Assembly: GCA_046346845.1 (NCBI GenBank) | Contig: JAXMHH010000001.1 | Span: 62,001 to 126,000 of the forward strand | DNA length: 64,000 nucleotides | Origin: DSSB01 sp046346845 | Lineage (GTDB): Bacteria > UBA10199 > DSSB01 | Direction of reading: 5' to 3' | Shown here: one piece after another, positions 32,071-42,400 of the stretch | Layout: every line of letters starts with the position of its first letter | How positions within the stretch are numbered: the stretch's first letter is position 1 | Notes under the pieces: generated by a model | What the model saw: the letters and a program-made list of their open reading frames with translations, nothing else | Database searches by the model: none | Told to the model about the DNA's origin: nothing | Translations under genes and position numbers: made by a program

Positions 32071-33846
32071 CTATTCGCTGTACAGGCTGTCAAAAAGATC
32101 GCGGTACCGCTCGTTGATGACCTTGCGCTTGACCTTGAGGGTCGGAGTCAGTTCGCCGGTCTCGATGCTGAAATCCTGGTCGAGGATCGCGAAGCGCTTG
32201 ATCGACTCGTACTTCGGCAATTCGTGGTTGATTTCGTCGATGACCTGCTTGACCCAATCGTAAATGCGCTGGTCTTTCACCAATTCGGAATAGCTCTCGA
32301 AGCTGATCCCCATCTCTCTAGCCCGGGACCGGACCTCGTCGGCGTTGAGCGTCACCAGTGCGGTGAGGTATTTGCGGCGATCGCCGTGCACCACGACCTG
32401 ACTGAAGATGGGCTTGGTTTTCATGAGGTTTTCGATGTTTTGCGGAGCGACGTTCTTGCCGCCGGCGGTGACGATGATGTCCTTTTTGCGGTCGGTGATG
32501 CGGAGCATGCCCTGCTCGTCGAACTCGCCGATGTCCCCGGTGTGAAACCAACCCTCCGCGTCGATGGCGTCGGCAGTCGCCTTGGGATTGTTCCAGTATC
32601 CCGGGGTGATCATGGCTCCGCGCACCAGGATCTCGCCATCCGGGGCGATTTTTTCCTCGATGTAAGGCAGTGTTTTGCCCACGCTGCCGAATTTCATGAG
32701 ATTGGGCAGGTTGAGGTTGACGGCGGCGGTGGTCTCGGTGAGGCCGTAGCCTTCCAGGATGAGGATGTCGGCCGCATGGAAGAATTCGGCGATGTCCTTG
32801 GAAAGCGGGGCGCCGCCCGAGACGAAGAAGCGGATGCGACCGCCCAGCTTTTGGTGGAGCTTGGAAAACACCAGCTTGGAGGCCAGGGCATAGCGCAGCT
32901 TGAGGCCGGTCGGCAGCGGCTTCCCATGGAGGACATAGTCGGAACGCTCTTTGCCGACCTCGAGCGCCCAGTAGAAGACGTTGCGCTTGAAACTGGAGCC
33001 GCCCTCCACGTCATTCATCACCTTCGTGTAGATCTTTTCGAAGATGCGGGGCACGCTCACCATGAAATGCGGCTTGATCTGGGAGATGTCCTCGAGCAGC
33101 TTGTCGATGCTTTCGGCATAGGCGTGCGTGAAGCCGACCTTGAGCTGGAAGAATTGGATTACCCGCGCCAGGATGTGGGCTAGCGGCAGGAAGATCAGGC
33201 TGATGTCGTTGGGATCGATGGGAAAGGACTGCTCGGCGGCCAGGACCTCCCAGGCGATATTGCCGTGGGTAAGCATGACGCCCTTGGGCGGGCCAGTGGT
33301 GCCGGAGGTGTAGACCAGCGTGGCCAATTGATCCAGCGGGATTTGCCGGATTCGGGCGCCGAAATCGCTTTCCACGCCCTTCCCCAGGGCACGGAACTCT
33401 TCGAAGGTCATGAGCCCGTCTCCGAGCACCTTGCCGTCGAGCACGACGATCTTGGGCGGGGATTTCAGGCCCGCCTTGATCTTGAGGATTTTTTCCAGCT
33501 GGGTGGAATTCTCGGCGAAGACGAGGATGGCCCCGCTGTCGTTGAGGATGTGCTGGATCTCATCCGGCATGGAGCTATGGTAGATCGGCACCGTGACGGC
33601 GCCCAGGGAAAGGATGGCTACGTCCAAGAGGGTCCACTCATAGCGGGTATTGGATAGGATGCACACCCGGTCCCCTGACTGAACTCCCATTTTTTTCAAG
33701 GATTCGGAGAGCTCTTTGACCTGGGCCAGGGCCTGAGTCCAGGAGAGGGTCTTCCAAATGCCGCCTTGCTTGTAGCGAAGGCAAGACTCCTCCCCGCGCC
33801 GCTCCGCGGTGTCTTGGAATAAACGCAGGATATTTTCAGGTTTCAT
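32071..33846 (-). CDS. long-chain fatty acid-CoA ligase
   Basis: The 591-residue AMP-forming ligase has the A3 motif Y-T-S-G-T-T-G-P-P-K-G near residue 180, A5 Y-G-L-T-E-T-T-A, A7 W-F-H-T-G-D-I-G-E, and A8 T-D-R-K-K-D-I-I-V-T-A-G-G-K-N-V-A-P. The C-terminal Lys region is present (L-T-P-T-L-K-V-K-R). This is the FAA1/Acsl-like long-chain group that activates C12-C18 acids for beta-oxidation or lipid synthesis. GGAG is five bases before the ATG. It is the first of a run of four same-strand genes ending at the SCP2 gene. Confidence 0.93.
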   Translation of the reverse strand: MKPENILRLFQDTAERRGEESCLRYKQGGIWKTLSWTQALAQVKELSESLKKMGVQSGDRVCILSNTRYEWTLLDVAILSLGAVTVPIYHSSMPDEIQHILNDSGAILVFAENSTQLEKILKIKAGLKSPPKIVVLDGKVLGDGLMTFEEFRALGKGVESDFGARIRQIPLDQLATLVYTSGTTGPPKGVMLTHGNIAWEVLAAEQSFPIDPNDISLIFLPLAHILARVIQFFQLKVGFTHAYAESIDKLLEDISQIKPHFMVSVPRIFEKIYTKVMNDVEGGSSFKRNVFYWALEVGKERSDYVLHGKPLPTGLKLRYALASKLVFSKLHQKLGGRIRFFVSGGAPLSKDIAEFFHAADILILEGYGLTETTAAVNLNLPNLMKFGSVGKTLPYIEEKIAPDGEILVRGAMITPGYWNNPKATADAIDAEGWFHTGDIGEFDEQGMLRITDRKKDIIVTAGGKNVAPQNIENLMKTKPIFSQVVVHGDRRKYLTALVTLNADEVRSRAREMGISFESYSELVKDQRIYDWVKQVIDEINHELPKYESIKRFAILDQDFSIETGELTPTLKVKRKVINERYRDLFDSLYSE

Positions 33847-33882
33847 ATTTCTCCGGTTTATAAAGACAAGCCCTGGACTTGT

Positions 33883-34410
33883 CTAGGGTTTTGTCGGCTG
33901 GCACCGCTCGATCCAGGGCAGGTTTCGATAGAGGCCGTCGAGGTCCATCCCGTAGCCCACGACGTAGTCGTCGGGGATCTCGAAGCCAACGTAATCCAAG
34001 GGAAAATCGGCAGGTGCCCCGCGCTTTTTCAAAAGGGCGCAAAATTTCACCGAGGCAGCCCCCTTGCTCTTCAGGTGGGGCAAGATGAATTGGAGCGTGC
34101 GCCCGGTATCGACCACGTCCTCCAAGACCAGGACCGCCTTGCCGAGAATCGGTTGCGTCAGGTCGAACTCGAGCCGCAGGTCCCCTGGCTTCCCTTCCGA
34201 GCTGTAACTGGAGACGCGGAGGAAATCGCAGCGCAGCGGCATCTTGAGGCGGCGGATGAGATCGGCCATGAACATCGCGGCCCCTTTCAGCACGGCGATG
34301 ACGACCAATTCCCGCCCCGCGTAGTCGCGGTTGATCGTCTCGGCGAGGCGCGCGACGCCGGAGGCGATTTCTTTTTCGCTCAGCAGGATTTCACCCGAGG
34401 GTTGAAACAT
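33883..34410 (-). CDS. hpt: hypoxanthine phosphoribosyltransferase
   Basis: The 175-residue PRTase begins M-F-Q-P-S-G-E-I-L-L-S and has V-V-I-A-V-L-K-G-A-A-M-F-M-A-D-L near residue 40, the PRPP loop V-L-V-L-E-D-V-V-D-T-G-R-T-L, and a C-terminal D-Y-V-V-G-Y-G-M-D-L-D. These are the Hpt markers, including the G-Y-G-M-D that closes the purine pocket. It salvages hypoxanthine and guanine. The start at 34410 gives the family's normal length. Confidence 0.95.
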   Translation of the reverse strand: MFQPSGEILLSEKEIASGVARLAETINRDYAGRELVVIAVLKGAAMFMADLIRRLKMPLRCDFLRVSSYSSEGKPGDLRLEFDLTQPILGKAVLVLEDVVDTGRTLQFILPHLKSKGAASVKFCALLKKRGAPADFPLDYVGFEIPDDYVVGYGMDLDGLYRNLPWIERCQPTKP

Positions 34411-34625
34411 GGCTCGCCGTTTTTCGCTCTTTACCGAGGGCCTTGACAAACAATTTTTTTGCCGCCCGAGAAATCGGGGGTAAAGCAAAAGACTGGACCA
34501 TTTTCCAGAGCGCGTGGCGCAACCTCGAGGATCTGGCGAAACGTCGCTGGAAAGATGAAGATGGTGAAGGGAGCGCTGCGCTACTTCCCCTTCAACCCCC
34601 ATCGCGTATATTTCGGGATTTGTTA
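34411..34625. other. gap between hpt and the tRNA pair
   Basis: About 215 bases with no credible gene. A perfect small hairpin CCCGA-GAAA-TCGGG lies near 34473 and a TTGACA-like hexamer is at 34443, but neither is paired with a partner that makes a convincing promoter or terminator. This must hold the hpt promoter and the end of the tRNA transcript. Confidence 0.5.
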
Positions 34626-34711
34626 TGCCCGGGACCGGAATCGAACCGGTACGGCCCTTTCGGACCTCAGGATTTTAAGTCCTGTGCGTCTACCAATTCC
34701 GCCACCCGGGC
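34626..34711 (-). tRNA. tRNA-Leu, anticodon UAA
   Basis: An 86-base cloverleaf on the minus strand with acceptor stem GCCCGGG/CCCGGGC, discriminator A, D-arm with GGUAGACGC, anticodon loop CUUAAAA (UAA), a long variable arm typical of Leu tRNA, and GGTTCGATTCC in the T arm. The CCA end is not encoded. It is 20 bases downstream of the tRNA-Cys, in the same transcript. Confidence 0.95.
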
Positions 34712-34731
34712 GTGTCCGTAGAAGGAGAATG

Positions 34732-34803
<72 letters not shown>

Positions 34804-34852
34804 ATACCTTAAAGCGCGTCAGCCTTACTTGAAATCCCCTCTGCAATACAAC

Positions 34853-35884
34853 CTAAAAATCGCGCGGCGGAGGGATGTTAGGGTCCTTTGGCAGGTCGAA
34901 ACGCGTGTCGTCCCGCAGGCGTTTCTTGCGCTCGAAAACCACGACGGTCTCGGCTGCGGGTACCCGCTCCTTGATCGCCGCCTCGCCATCGAGCAGGAGG
35001 CGATTGCCCGCCTGATCCTCGATCGACAGACTATGCAGCGTCAATACCACCCGGTTCAAGCCCCAAATGATCTCCGGATTCGTCACCTGGAGGGTACAGC
35101 GGAAGCTCCGGTTGGTCTGGGGAATGGAGCGACACTTAGCGTCGAGCAGGTCCACGGTGGTTCCATCGACCGCCATGGAATAAAAGACTCTCAAACTATT
35201 CTTCTTGATCCCGCTCTCAGGGTCCTCAAAGTCAAATCTTTGCTCCAGCTTGACCCGCAGCACCCCCGAATAGTTTTGCATGGTTTGGGGTGACTTCTTG
35301 TAGGTCTTGATCGCCAATAATTTGGGCGCCTGGGAGTCGGCCTTGGGATTGAGCACCTCCAGCTCCTCCACTTTGGAAAACTCGTAGAGGTAATTCCGCA
35401 AGGAGTAGAAACTCTCGTCCCGGGCCATCCAAAGCAGGTCGGAGACCTGGTAATTCCCCGGGACCACCTGATCCGGAATCCGCCAGTCACCCCCGTAGCA
35501 GCCATCCGGACTTGGCTTTAAGGATTTGAGCCGGTTGCCGAAGGTGATCGCCAGACGATGGGGAGGCTCCGCGGCGTCTTCCATCAGCAGCAGGTAACCG
35601 ATGCTCCGGTCTTGCAAGCGGTCGACGTAGGCCGAAGCCTGGGCAGACAGCTTCACGCAGACGGGGACCTGCTGCCCGGCGCTGACCTTGAAGCGTTCGT
35701 CGGCGGGGCGGCTCTCGACGGCCGGGAAGAAGATAATTTGTCCGTAAGGGCCCGCCGGCGCGCTTTCCGCTTGGGTAAGCTCGGGTTGGCTCTCGGGGGC
35801 GCGAGAAGTCGGGGCATCCGCCCGGGCGCGGGCGATCCCCGAGCAAAGGAGGAGGCAGGCCAGGATAGACCGAAGCAAGGACAT
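34853..35884 (-). CDS. exported protein of unknown function
   Basis: The 343-residue product starts M-S-L-L-R-S-I-L-A-C-L-L-L-C-S-G-I-A-R-A-R-A, a signal peptide to about residue 22. The mature part opens with a Ser/Pro/Glu stretch, then G-Q-I-I-F-F-P-A-V-E-S-R, and has several beta-like segments with L-R-V-K-L-E-Q-R-F-D-F and T-C-L-Q-V style alternation; the end is rich in Lys, Arg and Pro. No family is recognised. A Gly-Asn-Tyr-Gln-Val segment near the middle resembles a macroglobulin-like or Ig-like strand but is not decisive. It sits alone, convergent with nothing and divergent from the glycosyltransferase. Confidence 0.75.
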   Translation of the reverse strand: MSLLRSILACLLLCSGIARARADAPTSRAPESQPELTQAESAPAGPYGQIIFFPAVESRPADERFKVSAGQQVPVCVKLSAQASAYVDRLQDRSIGYLLLMEDAAEPPHRLAITFGNRLKSLKPSPDGCYGGDWRIPDQVVPGNYQVSDLLWMARDESFYSLRNYLYEFSKVEELEVLNPKADSQAPKLLAIKTYKKSPQTMQNYSGVLRVKLEQRFDFEDPESGIKKNSLRVFYSMAVDGTTVDLLDAKCRSIPQTNRSFRCTLQVTNPEIIWGLNRVVLTLHSLSIEDQAGNRLLLDGEAAIKERVPAAETVVVFERKKRLRDDTRFDLPKDPNIPPPRDF

Positions 35885-35962
35885 GCGTGCGGCGTTTCTA
35901 GGGGCATCGCCGGGCGGAGTCAAGAACTTGCCTTCGCGAGGCGGAGAGTGTAGAAATTCCGC

Positions 35963-36844
35963 ATGTCGGCTTCCCGCGTCAGCATCCTCATCCCCGCCTT
36001 CAACGAAGCCGCCGCCATCGGTTCCGTGGTTGCCCAGCTCAAGCAGGCCCGCCCCCACGACGAGATCCTGGTCATCGACGATGCCTCTACCGACGGCACC
36101 GCCGAGCAGGCCAAGGCCGCGGGGGCCCATGTCGTCCGCCACTTCCACAACCTCGGCTACGGAGGCGCCCTGAAGACGGGGATCCGCCACGCCGAGGGCG
36201 AGATCTTGGTCTTCTTCGATGCCGACGATCAATTTGACCCCTCCGACATCGCCGCCTTGGTGGCGGCCTTGGACGAATGCGACATGGCGGTCGGCGAACG
36301 CCCCAAGGGCTCGGGTGCCCTCAGCCGTCGCTCCGGCAAATGGTTTCTATACAAAGTCGCCAATTACCTGGTCGGCTTCGACATCCCCGACCTCAACTGC
36401 GGCCTGCGGGCCCTCCGTCGGGACCTGGCCTTGCAATTCATCCATCTGCTGCCGAACGGCTTCTCCCTCACCACCACCCTCACCCTGGCTGCGATCCGCA
36501 GCGGCTACCAGGTCGAGTACCTGCCGGTAAAGCTGCGCAGCCGCACCACCGGCAGGAGCCTGGTGTCGCCCGGGGATTTCTTCCGTACCATGCTCTTGAT
36601 CGTGCGCATGATCGCCCTCTTCGCTCCGCTCAAGATTTTCCTTCCCGCCAGCCTGGCCTTGGGTCTCTTGGCGGTTCCCTTCTCCGTCTACGACATCCTG
36701 CACTTCAATATCGGCGACACCACGGTCTTGCTGTGGTTGGCCGCCATGGTGGTCTTTTTCTTCGGCCTCCTCGCCGACACCGTGGCCCTGGTCTCCCGCC
36801 AAGGCCAAGGGAAAGTATCCTCTCCGCCCGTCGAAAGGGGTTGA
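35963..36844 (+). CDS. family 2 glycosyltransferase, dolichyl-phosphate-mannose-synthase-like
   Basis: The 293-residue protein has the GT2 core: V-S-I-L-I-P-A-F-N-E-A-A-A-I at residue 6, L-V-I-D-D-A-S-T-D-G-T near 36, and the metal-site D-A-D-D-Q-F near 85, followed by N-C-G-L-R-A. Two C-terminal membrane segments follow at about residues 218-262. This resembles DPM1/GtrB-like enzymes that move a sugar from a nucleotide sugar to a polyprenyl carrier. The acceptor is unknown; no polymer-assembly genes flank it. addB begins four bases after its stop. Confidence 0.9.
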   Translation: MSASRVSILIPAFNEAAAIGSVVAQLKQARPHDEILVIDDASTDGTAEQAKAAGAHVVRHFHNLGYGGALKTGIRHAEGEILVFFDADDQFDPSDIAALVAALDECDMAVGERPKGSGALSRRSGKWFLYKVANYLVGFDIPDLNCGLRALRRDLALQFIHLLPNGFSLTTTLTLAAIRSGYQVEYLPVKLRSRTTGRSLVSPGDFFRTMLLIVRMIALFAPLKIFLPASLALGLLAVPFSVYDILHFNIGDTTVLLWLAAMVVFFFGLLADTVALVSRQGQGKVSSPPVERG

Positions 36845-36847
36845 GGC

Positions 36848-39445
36848 ATGCCTCTGCATTTAAGGTATCTCCCCTCGGGCGCCCCCAACATACCGGAAAT
36901 CCTGACGCCCCTGATCCAGGAGCACATCGCCTTCAAATTGCAGGATAGTTTCCGCATCATCGTCCCCGATGCGGAGAGCCGGCAAGACCTGGAGGAGTTT
37001 TTTTTGGAGCGGGAGGCCTTGGGCGGGGTCTTGATCGGCAAGAGCCTGCTCACCCTGAACGCCTTCGCGCAGGCGCTCCTCTTGGAGCATCCCCGGGTCT
37101 GGCCCCTCGCCCCCCTGGCCTTGCAGCGCAAGGCCTTGCGAGAGAGTCTCGCGAGGACTCACCCCCAGTGGGACCTGGACAATTCCGCCCTGGAGCGTTG
37201 CCTCCGGGAGCTGCAAGAGCTGCGGCGCCACGGAACGGCGGGGCCAAAGACCCCGGCCGGAAAGGTGGCCGTCGAATACCACAGCTGTTTAGGCGATGCG
37301 GGTTATTGGGACCTGAATACCTCCCAGCAGGCCGCCTGGGAGGCCCTGGCCGCCCGACGCCTCGGCCGCTCGTTGGCGGAGGTGCGAGTCGGTCACTTCC
37401 TCGGCTTCCGGCTCCCCCTGCCCGCCCTGCTGGATGCCGTCGAGGCCTGGCTGCGGGCCTTTCCCGCGGTGGAGCTCTACCTATATCTCCCTACCCCCGA
37501 GTCCTGGGGCGAGGCGGCCGAAAAACTCGAGGCCTGGCGCCGCCGCATGGAAGGCCTCGCCGCCTCCGTCGACTTCGGTCCCGACACCTCCTCGGGAGAA
37601 ATCTCGGTGCAGCCCTATCCAACTCCAGCCCATGAGTCCCGCGCCCTGCTCCAGCGATGGCGGGAGCAAGCGCAGGGCACCCGAATCTTGGCCCCCGGCT
37701 TCGCGCCGGTCACCCCCCTGCTGATGGCCGAGCTGGGCGCCCTGGATTCCGCCGACGCCTTGCAGGCCAGCGAAAGCCAGTTGCCGGCCCTGCTCCTGGA
37801 AAGGCTCTCCCTCCTGCCCGAGGCCCCGGCGGCCCTGCCTCTGCCTTACTCCGGAGTACTGGAAAGGCTTGCCCCGGCCTTTCAGGAACTCCAGACGGCC
37901 CTCGTGCAGACCGGGGATTACGATTCACTGCGGCTTCTGGATGCCTATCGGCAATGGGCCCTGGACTGCGCTCAGGCCGAGCGCTGGCGACCGCGGGAGC
38001 GGCCTTGGCAGGAATGGCTGGAGGACTTGACCCTGGACTGGACCGAGTCCCGTTCGAGCACCGGGTCCGCGCTATCCGGGCCGCTGCGGCGCACCGACCG
38101 TCCCGGCCTGGCCCGGTGCGAGGACCTGCTGCTCGCCGGCATGAACGAGGGCTCCTTCCCCCCAGGCGCCACGCCGAGCTTTTTCGAGGACGAGGGCCTG
38201 CGGACGGTGAGCCTGCTCGACGCTTCCCTGGCCTTCCGCCAATCCCTGTCCCTGCCGCGGCGCGGGGTCACCCTGAGCTTTTCCCAATTTTCCCTCTCCG
38301 GTCGAGCCTTGTCGCATTCGCCCTGGTTGGACGAGCTGAAAAATGTCACCTGGCTCCCAGCTCGGGAGACGCTCTTGCTCCGGTCGCGCGGCGGCCATCC
38401 CTATTTTTCAGAAAACGTCCGCCGCGAGGCGCTGCGCCACGGAAGCGAACCCGGCCTGGACGCGGGAGACCTGCGCCCCTTGGGGCTGCGGGAGATTATT
38501 TTGGAGAGGCTGCGGCGCCAGCCGCTGAGCGCGACCTACCTCGACGATTTTGCGAAATGTCCCTGGCGATTCTTCGCCCGCTGGCACCTGCAGCTGAGCG
38601 AGGAGCCCCGCGAAGACCTCGAGATCGACCCGCGCCGCCGGGGCAGCCTGATGCACGAGCTGCTGGAAAAATCCTTTCGGTCCCTCCTGGAGACCTGTTT
38701 CCGCCGGGGAAAGGTCCCCTCCGCGACCGAGCTCGAAGCCTGCCTGCAAACCGCTTTCGCCCGCTGGAGCGAATCCACCCTGGCCGAGGCGTCTCCGGTT
38801 CCGGAGGTGCTGCGGCGCGACCAGCTCGAGCGGCTCCGGCGCTCCGTGGCCGCCCTGCTCGAGGCCGAGCTGGAGTCTTGGAACGAGGCCCCCCGCCGCC
38901 TCTTGCCCGCGCAGCTGGAGTGGCGCTTCGGGCGCGGCGGCGTCCCGAGCCTGTCCATTCCCCTGGAACCAGGGCTGGAGATCCCCTTGACCGGGGCGGT
39001 CGATCGCATCGATCTCAGCGAGGACGGAACCAGCTTCCTCCTGATCGACTACAAATCCTCCGGCGGCGAAAACTTGGCCCGTGAAATCCGCGAGGGTCTC
39101 AGCCTGCAGCTCTGGATCTACCTCCAAGCGGTGCGACAGCTGCTCTATCCGCAGGCGGAGGCCCTGGGCGGCCTGTACTGGGACCTCAAGAAATTGAAAA
39201 AAAACCAGGGCATGGCCCGGCGCGAGGCGTATCAGGCCTTCTCCCACCAGAAATTGCACGGCCAAAACCAGTCTTTCCTCAAGGAAGAGGGCTTCGCCGA
39301 GCTGGAGGCCCGCTTGGAGGCGGCGGTGGGCGACATCCTCAAGAGGATCCTGGCCGGGGACTACGCCTTGAAGCCCGCCGAATGCCTCGGCGCCCGCTGC
39401 GAATTCCGCGAGATCTGCCGCTATGAAGACAAACCGCGAAACTGA
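36848..39445 (+). CDS. addB: AddB-like subunit of AddAB helicase-nuclease
   Basis: The 865-residue protein ends in a PD-(D/E)XK nuclease domain with A-V-D-R-I-D and, after a short spacer, L-L-I-D-Y-K-S, and has the cysteines expected for the AddB iron-sulfur pin: K-C-P-W near residue 571 and C-L-G-A-R-C-E-F-R-E-I-C at the C-terminus. The amino half is helicase-like in outline but has no Walker A (no G-x-G-K-T), as in several AddB subunits that lack ATPase activity. AddAB processes double-strand ends for RecA loading. It overlaps addA by 23 bases. It is shorter than Bacillus AddB by about 300 residues. Confidence 0.83.
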   Translation: MPLHLRYLPSGAPNIPEILTPLIQEHIAFKLQDSFRIIVPDAESRQDLEEFFLEREALGGVLIGKSLLTLNAFAQALLLEHPRVWPLAPLALQRKALRESLARTHPQWDLDNSALERCLRELQELRRHGTAGPKTPAGKVAVEYHSCLGDAGYWDLNTSQQAAWEALAARRLGRSLAEVRVGHFLGFRLPLPALLDAVEAWLRAFPAVELYLYLPTPESWGEAAEKLEAWRRRMEGLAASVDFGPDTSSGEISVQPYPTPAHESRALLQRWREQAQGTRILAPGFAPVTPLLMAELGALDSADALQASESQLPALLLERLSLLPEAPAALPLPYSGVLERLAPAFQELQTALVQTGDYDSLRLLDAYRQWALDCAQAERWRPRERPWQEWLEDLTLDWTESRSSTGSALSGPLRRTDRPGLARCEDLLLAGMNEGSFPPGATPSFFEDEGLRTVSLLDASLAFRQSLSLPRRGVTLSFSQFSLSGRALSHSPWLDELKNVTWLPARETLLLRSRGGHPYFSENVRREALRHGSEPGLDAGDLRPLGLREIILERLRRQPLSATYLDDFAKCPWRFFARWHLQLSEEPREDLEIDPRRRGSLMHELLEKSFRSLLETCFRRGKVPSATELEACLQTAFARWSESTLAEASPVPEVLRRDQLERLRRSVAALLEAELESWNEAPRRLLPAQLEWRFGRGGVPSLSIPLEPGLEIPLTGAVDRIDLSEDGTSFLLIDYKSSGGENLAREIREGLSLQLWIYLQAVRQLLYPQAEALGGLYWDLKKLKKNQGMARREAYQAFSHQKLHGQNQSFLKEEGFAELEARLEAAVGDILKRILAGDYALKPAECLGARCEFREICRYEDKPRN

Positions 39446-42400
39446 AAGCGAGGCTATGGCCCTCGTCGAGCGCGCCGCGCGCTGCCTGGAGCATGACGCC
39501 ATCGTGGTGGCCAATGCCGGCGCCGGCAAGACCTACCTGCTGGTCGAGCGCTACTTCGCGCTGCTGGAATCCGGCCTGGAACCGCGCGACATCGTCGCCT
39601 TCACCTTCACGGAGAAGGCCGCCAAGGAATTGAAGGAACGCATCGTCGCGCGCCTGCCCAAGCACCCGGGTTTCCGCGACCTTCCGGAAGACCTGCTCGC
39701 GGCCTGGCGCGCGAAACTCAACGCCGCCGCCATCGGCACCATCCACCAGTACTGTCTAAAGATCCTGGAGGCCGCCCGCTCGGCGGGACAGCGCGGCGCG
39801 CTCAAGATCGTCGACGAGGCCTTGGAGCAGGCCTTGCAAGAGGGCGCCTTGCGCGCCTATCTGCGCCGCCGCTTCGAGGCCCGGGACCCCGACGCCCTGC
39901 TCTTGCTGGAACATTACGGCATCGCCGACTTAGGCCGCATCCTCGAGCGCTTTCTCGCGATCCAGCCCTTGGAGGCCGAGGGGGAGATCCCCCTGCCCCC
40001 GCCCGAGGCCCTGGAGCAAACCCTGCTTGAGGCCGTCGCGCGCCTGGGCCGGCCCCTCTGGGAGGAAATTCAGGCCAAGAAGGCCGCGCGGCATTGGATG
40101 AGCTTCGCCGACCTGGAACGGCGCGCCTGGGCCCTCTTGCAAGCGCCGCCCGAGGGCCTGCGCGCCTTTTTGCGGCCCCTCTCCCATCTCTTGGTCGATG
40201 AATTTCAGGACACCGCGCCCATTCAGATCCGCTTGATCGAGGCCCTGCGCGCCTGGGCCGCTAGGGAGGGACGGCCGTTGCGGGTGTTCTGCGTCGGAGA
40301 TCCCAAGCAGTCGATCTACCGATTCCGGGACGTCGACCGCAACCTGCTGCACAAGACCGAAGAGGAGATCCTCCGCCAGGGCGGGGAGAAATTTGATTTC
40401 ACCTTGAATTGGCGCTCGACGCCCACCATCCTCGAACTGGTCAACGCCTTCGCCCGCGAGGCCTTTCCGGGGGCGCGGGATTCCCAGGCGCAGCGCGGGG
40501 CATGCCCCGGCACCCTCGCCCGCATCGTCCAAGGGACGGAGGGCGAGGCAGAGCTTGCCAGCGAGGACTGGGCGAAGCGCGAGGCCAGCCAGGTCGCCGA
40601 CGCCATCCAGGCCCGCTCCGGCGAGCTGCCCCTGGACCGCATCGCCGTGCTCTACCGAGCCTCCGGCTCCGCCCTGGCCCTGCTCCACGAGCTCCAGGCG
40701 CGAGGCATTCCCTACAGCGTGCGCGGGGGACAAAATCTCTTCGAGCGTCAGGAGATCCTCGACCTCCATCGCCTGGTCTACTTCCTGGCGGATCCCCAAG
40801 ACGATCTCTCTTTGCTCGGGGTCTTGCGCTCCCCCCTCTTCCTGCTCTCCGACGCGAGCCTCTTTTTCCTCGGCCAGGACAAGGGAGAGCCCAGCTGGTG
40901 GGAGCACCTGCAAAGGCCGGAGAGCCTCGCGGGCCTGCGCCAGGCCCATCCCGAAGAATATGAAAAGGCCGCCTGGGCCCTCTCCCGCCTGCGGCGGCTG
41001 CTGGCCTTGGGCGGCTCGCTTTCCACGCACCGCCTCATTGAAACGGCCTTGCGTCGGGAGGACTGGGGAGGGCTCTACGCCCAGGCCTACCGCGAGCCCC
41101 AACGGCTCTTGGCGATCGAACAATGGCTGGATTGGCTGCGAACCCTGGAGGAAGACGACGCCCCCCTTAAGCTCCAAGAGACCGCCCGCATTCTTCGCGA
41201 GGTCAGCGCCCTGCTGCCCAATAAGACCCCCTTGGGAGACTTGGTGGCAAGTCAAGGCAGCGTGCAACTCTTGACCATCCACGCGGCCAAAGGCCTGCAG
41301 TTCGACACCGTCTTCCTGATCGGGATGAACCGCCAGACTCGGGGGGACTATCCCCTCTTGCAAAGGGTGGGCAACGCCCTGGCCCTCAAATTGCCCGAGC
41401 CGGGGAAAAAGAACCGTCGCAGCGAGCGTTTCGAGGCCATCGAGGCCCATCATGCCGAGGAAGAGCGGGAAGAGGCCAAGCGGCTCCTCTACGTCGCCAT
41501 GACCCGCGCCGAAAATCAGCTTTGGATCTGGCTGCAGCCGAAGGCGGCGCGGGCGGGATCCTTGCAGGACCTGCTGCTCCGTTCCCTGGGGGATGCCGCG
41601 GGGACTTGGTCGAGTCCCCCGCCGCCGGCATTCCCCGAGGCCCCGGGAACGACGCCGCCCGAGGCCCGCGGCATGGAATTCGTCGCGGCGGAGCCCGCGC
41701 CGCTCCCACCCATCCAAAAAGAGACCAGTGTTTCGGAGTTGGAGACCTTCTCCCTCTGCCCCTTGCGGCACCATTTCGCCTATCGGCTTCGCCTCCCCAG
41801 CTCCCCCATCGACTTGACCGCGGGGCTGGGGGCCACCGAGACCGGGACCCTCTTACACCGGGCCTTGCACTTGCTCCAACTCAGGCCCGGCGCCGATCCC
41901 GAGGCCATCCTGCGCGAACTCTTGGCCGAGACCGGGAACGAGGCGGCACCGCTCCTTTCCGCCCTGCTCGACCCTCTGGATTCCTACTTGAACAGCCAGG
42001 CCTACGCCGCGATTCGGGGGGCGCGGGAGGACTACAGCGAGCTGCCCTTCCTGCTCAAGCTCCGCGCCGCCGGTCTGCGCGGGCAGATCGACCGGTTGCT
42101 GAAAGGGGATCGCGGCTGGACCTTGATCGACTTCAAGTACGCGGGGCGGGGACACTCGGCCCGCGAGCTCCTGGAGTCCTATGGCTTCCAGCTCAAGACC
42201 TATGCCCTGGCCTCCCGCATCCTGCTGCGCGAGCCCTTGCAATCGGTTCAGGTGCACGTCTTGAACCGGGCCGAGGCGCATTCTTTCCAATTTGGGGAGG
42301 AAGAGCTGGACGGGCATCGGGAGGCCTTGGAGACATTGGCGGAACAATTGGTATCGGGCCCGCCGAAACTCGAGGCGGTCCGCTGGCGGCCGGCCTGCGC

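Noticed and set aside
34443..34490. TTGACA hexamer and CCCGA-GAAA-TCGGG hairpin before hpt as promoter and terminator
   Set aside because: The hexamer points away from hpt and lacks a -10; the hairpin has no T tract on either strand's downstream side.
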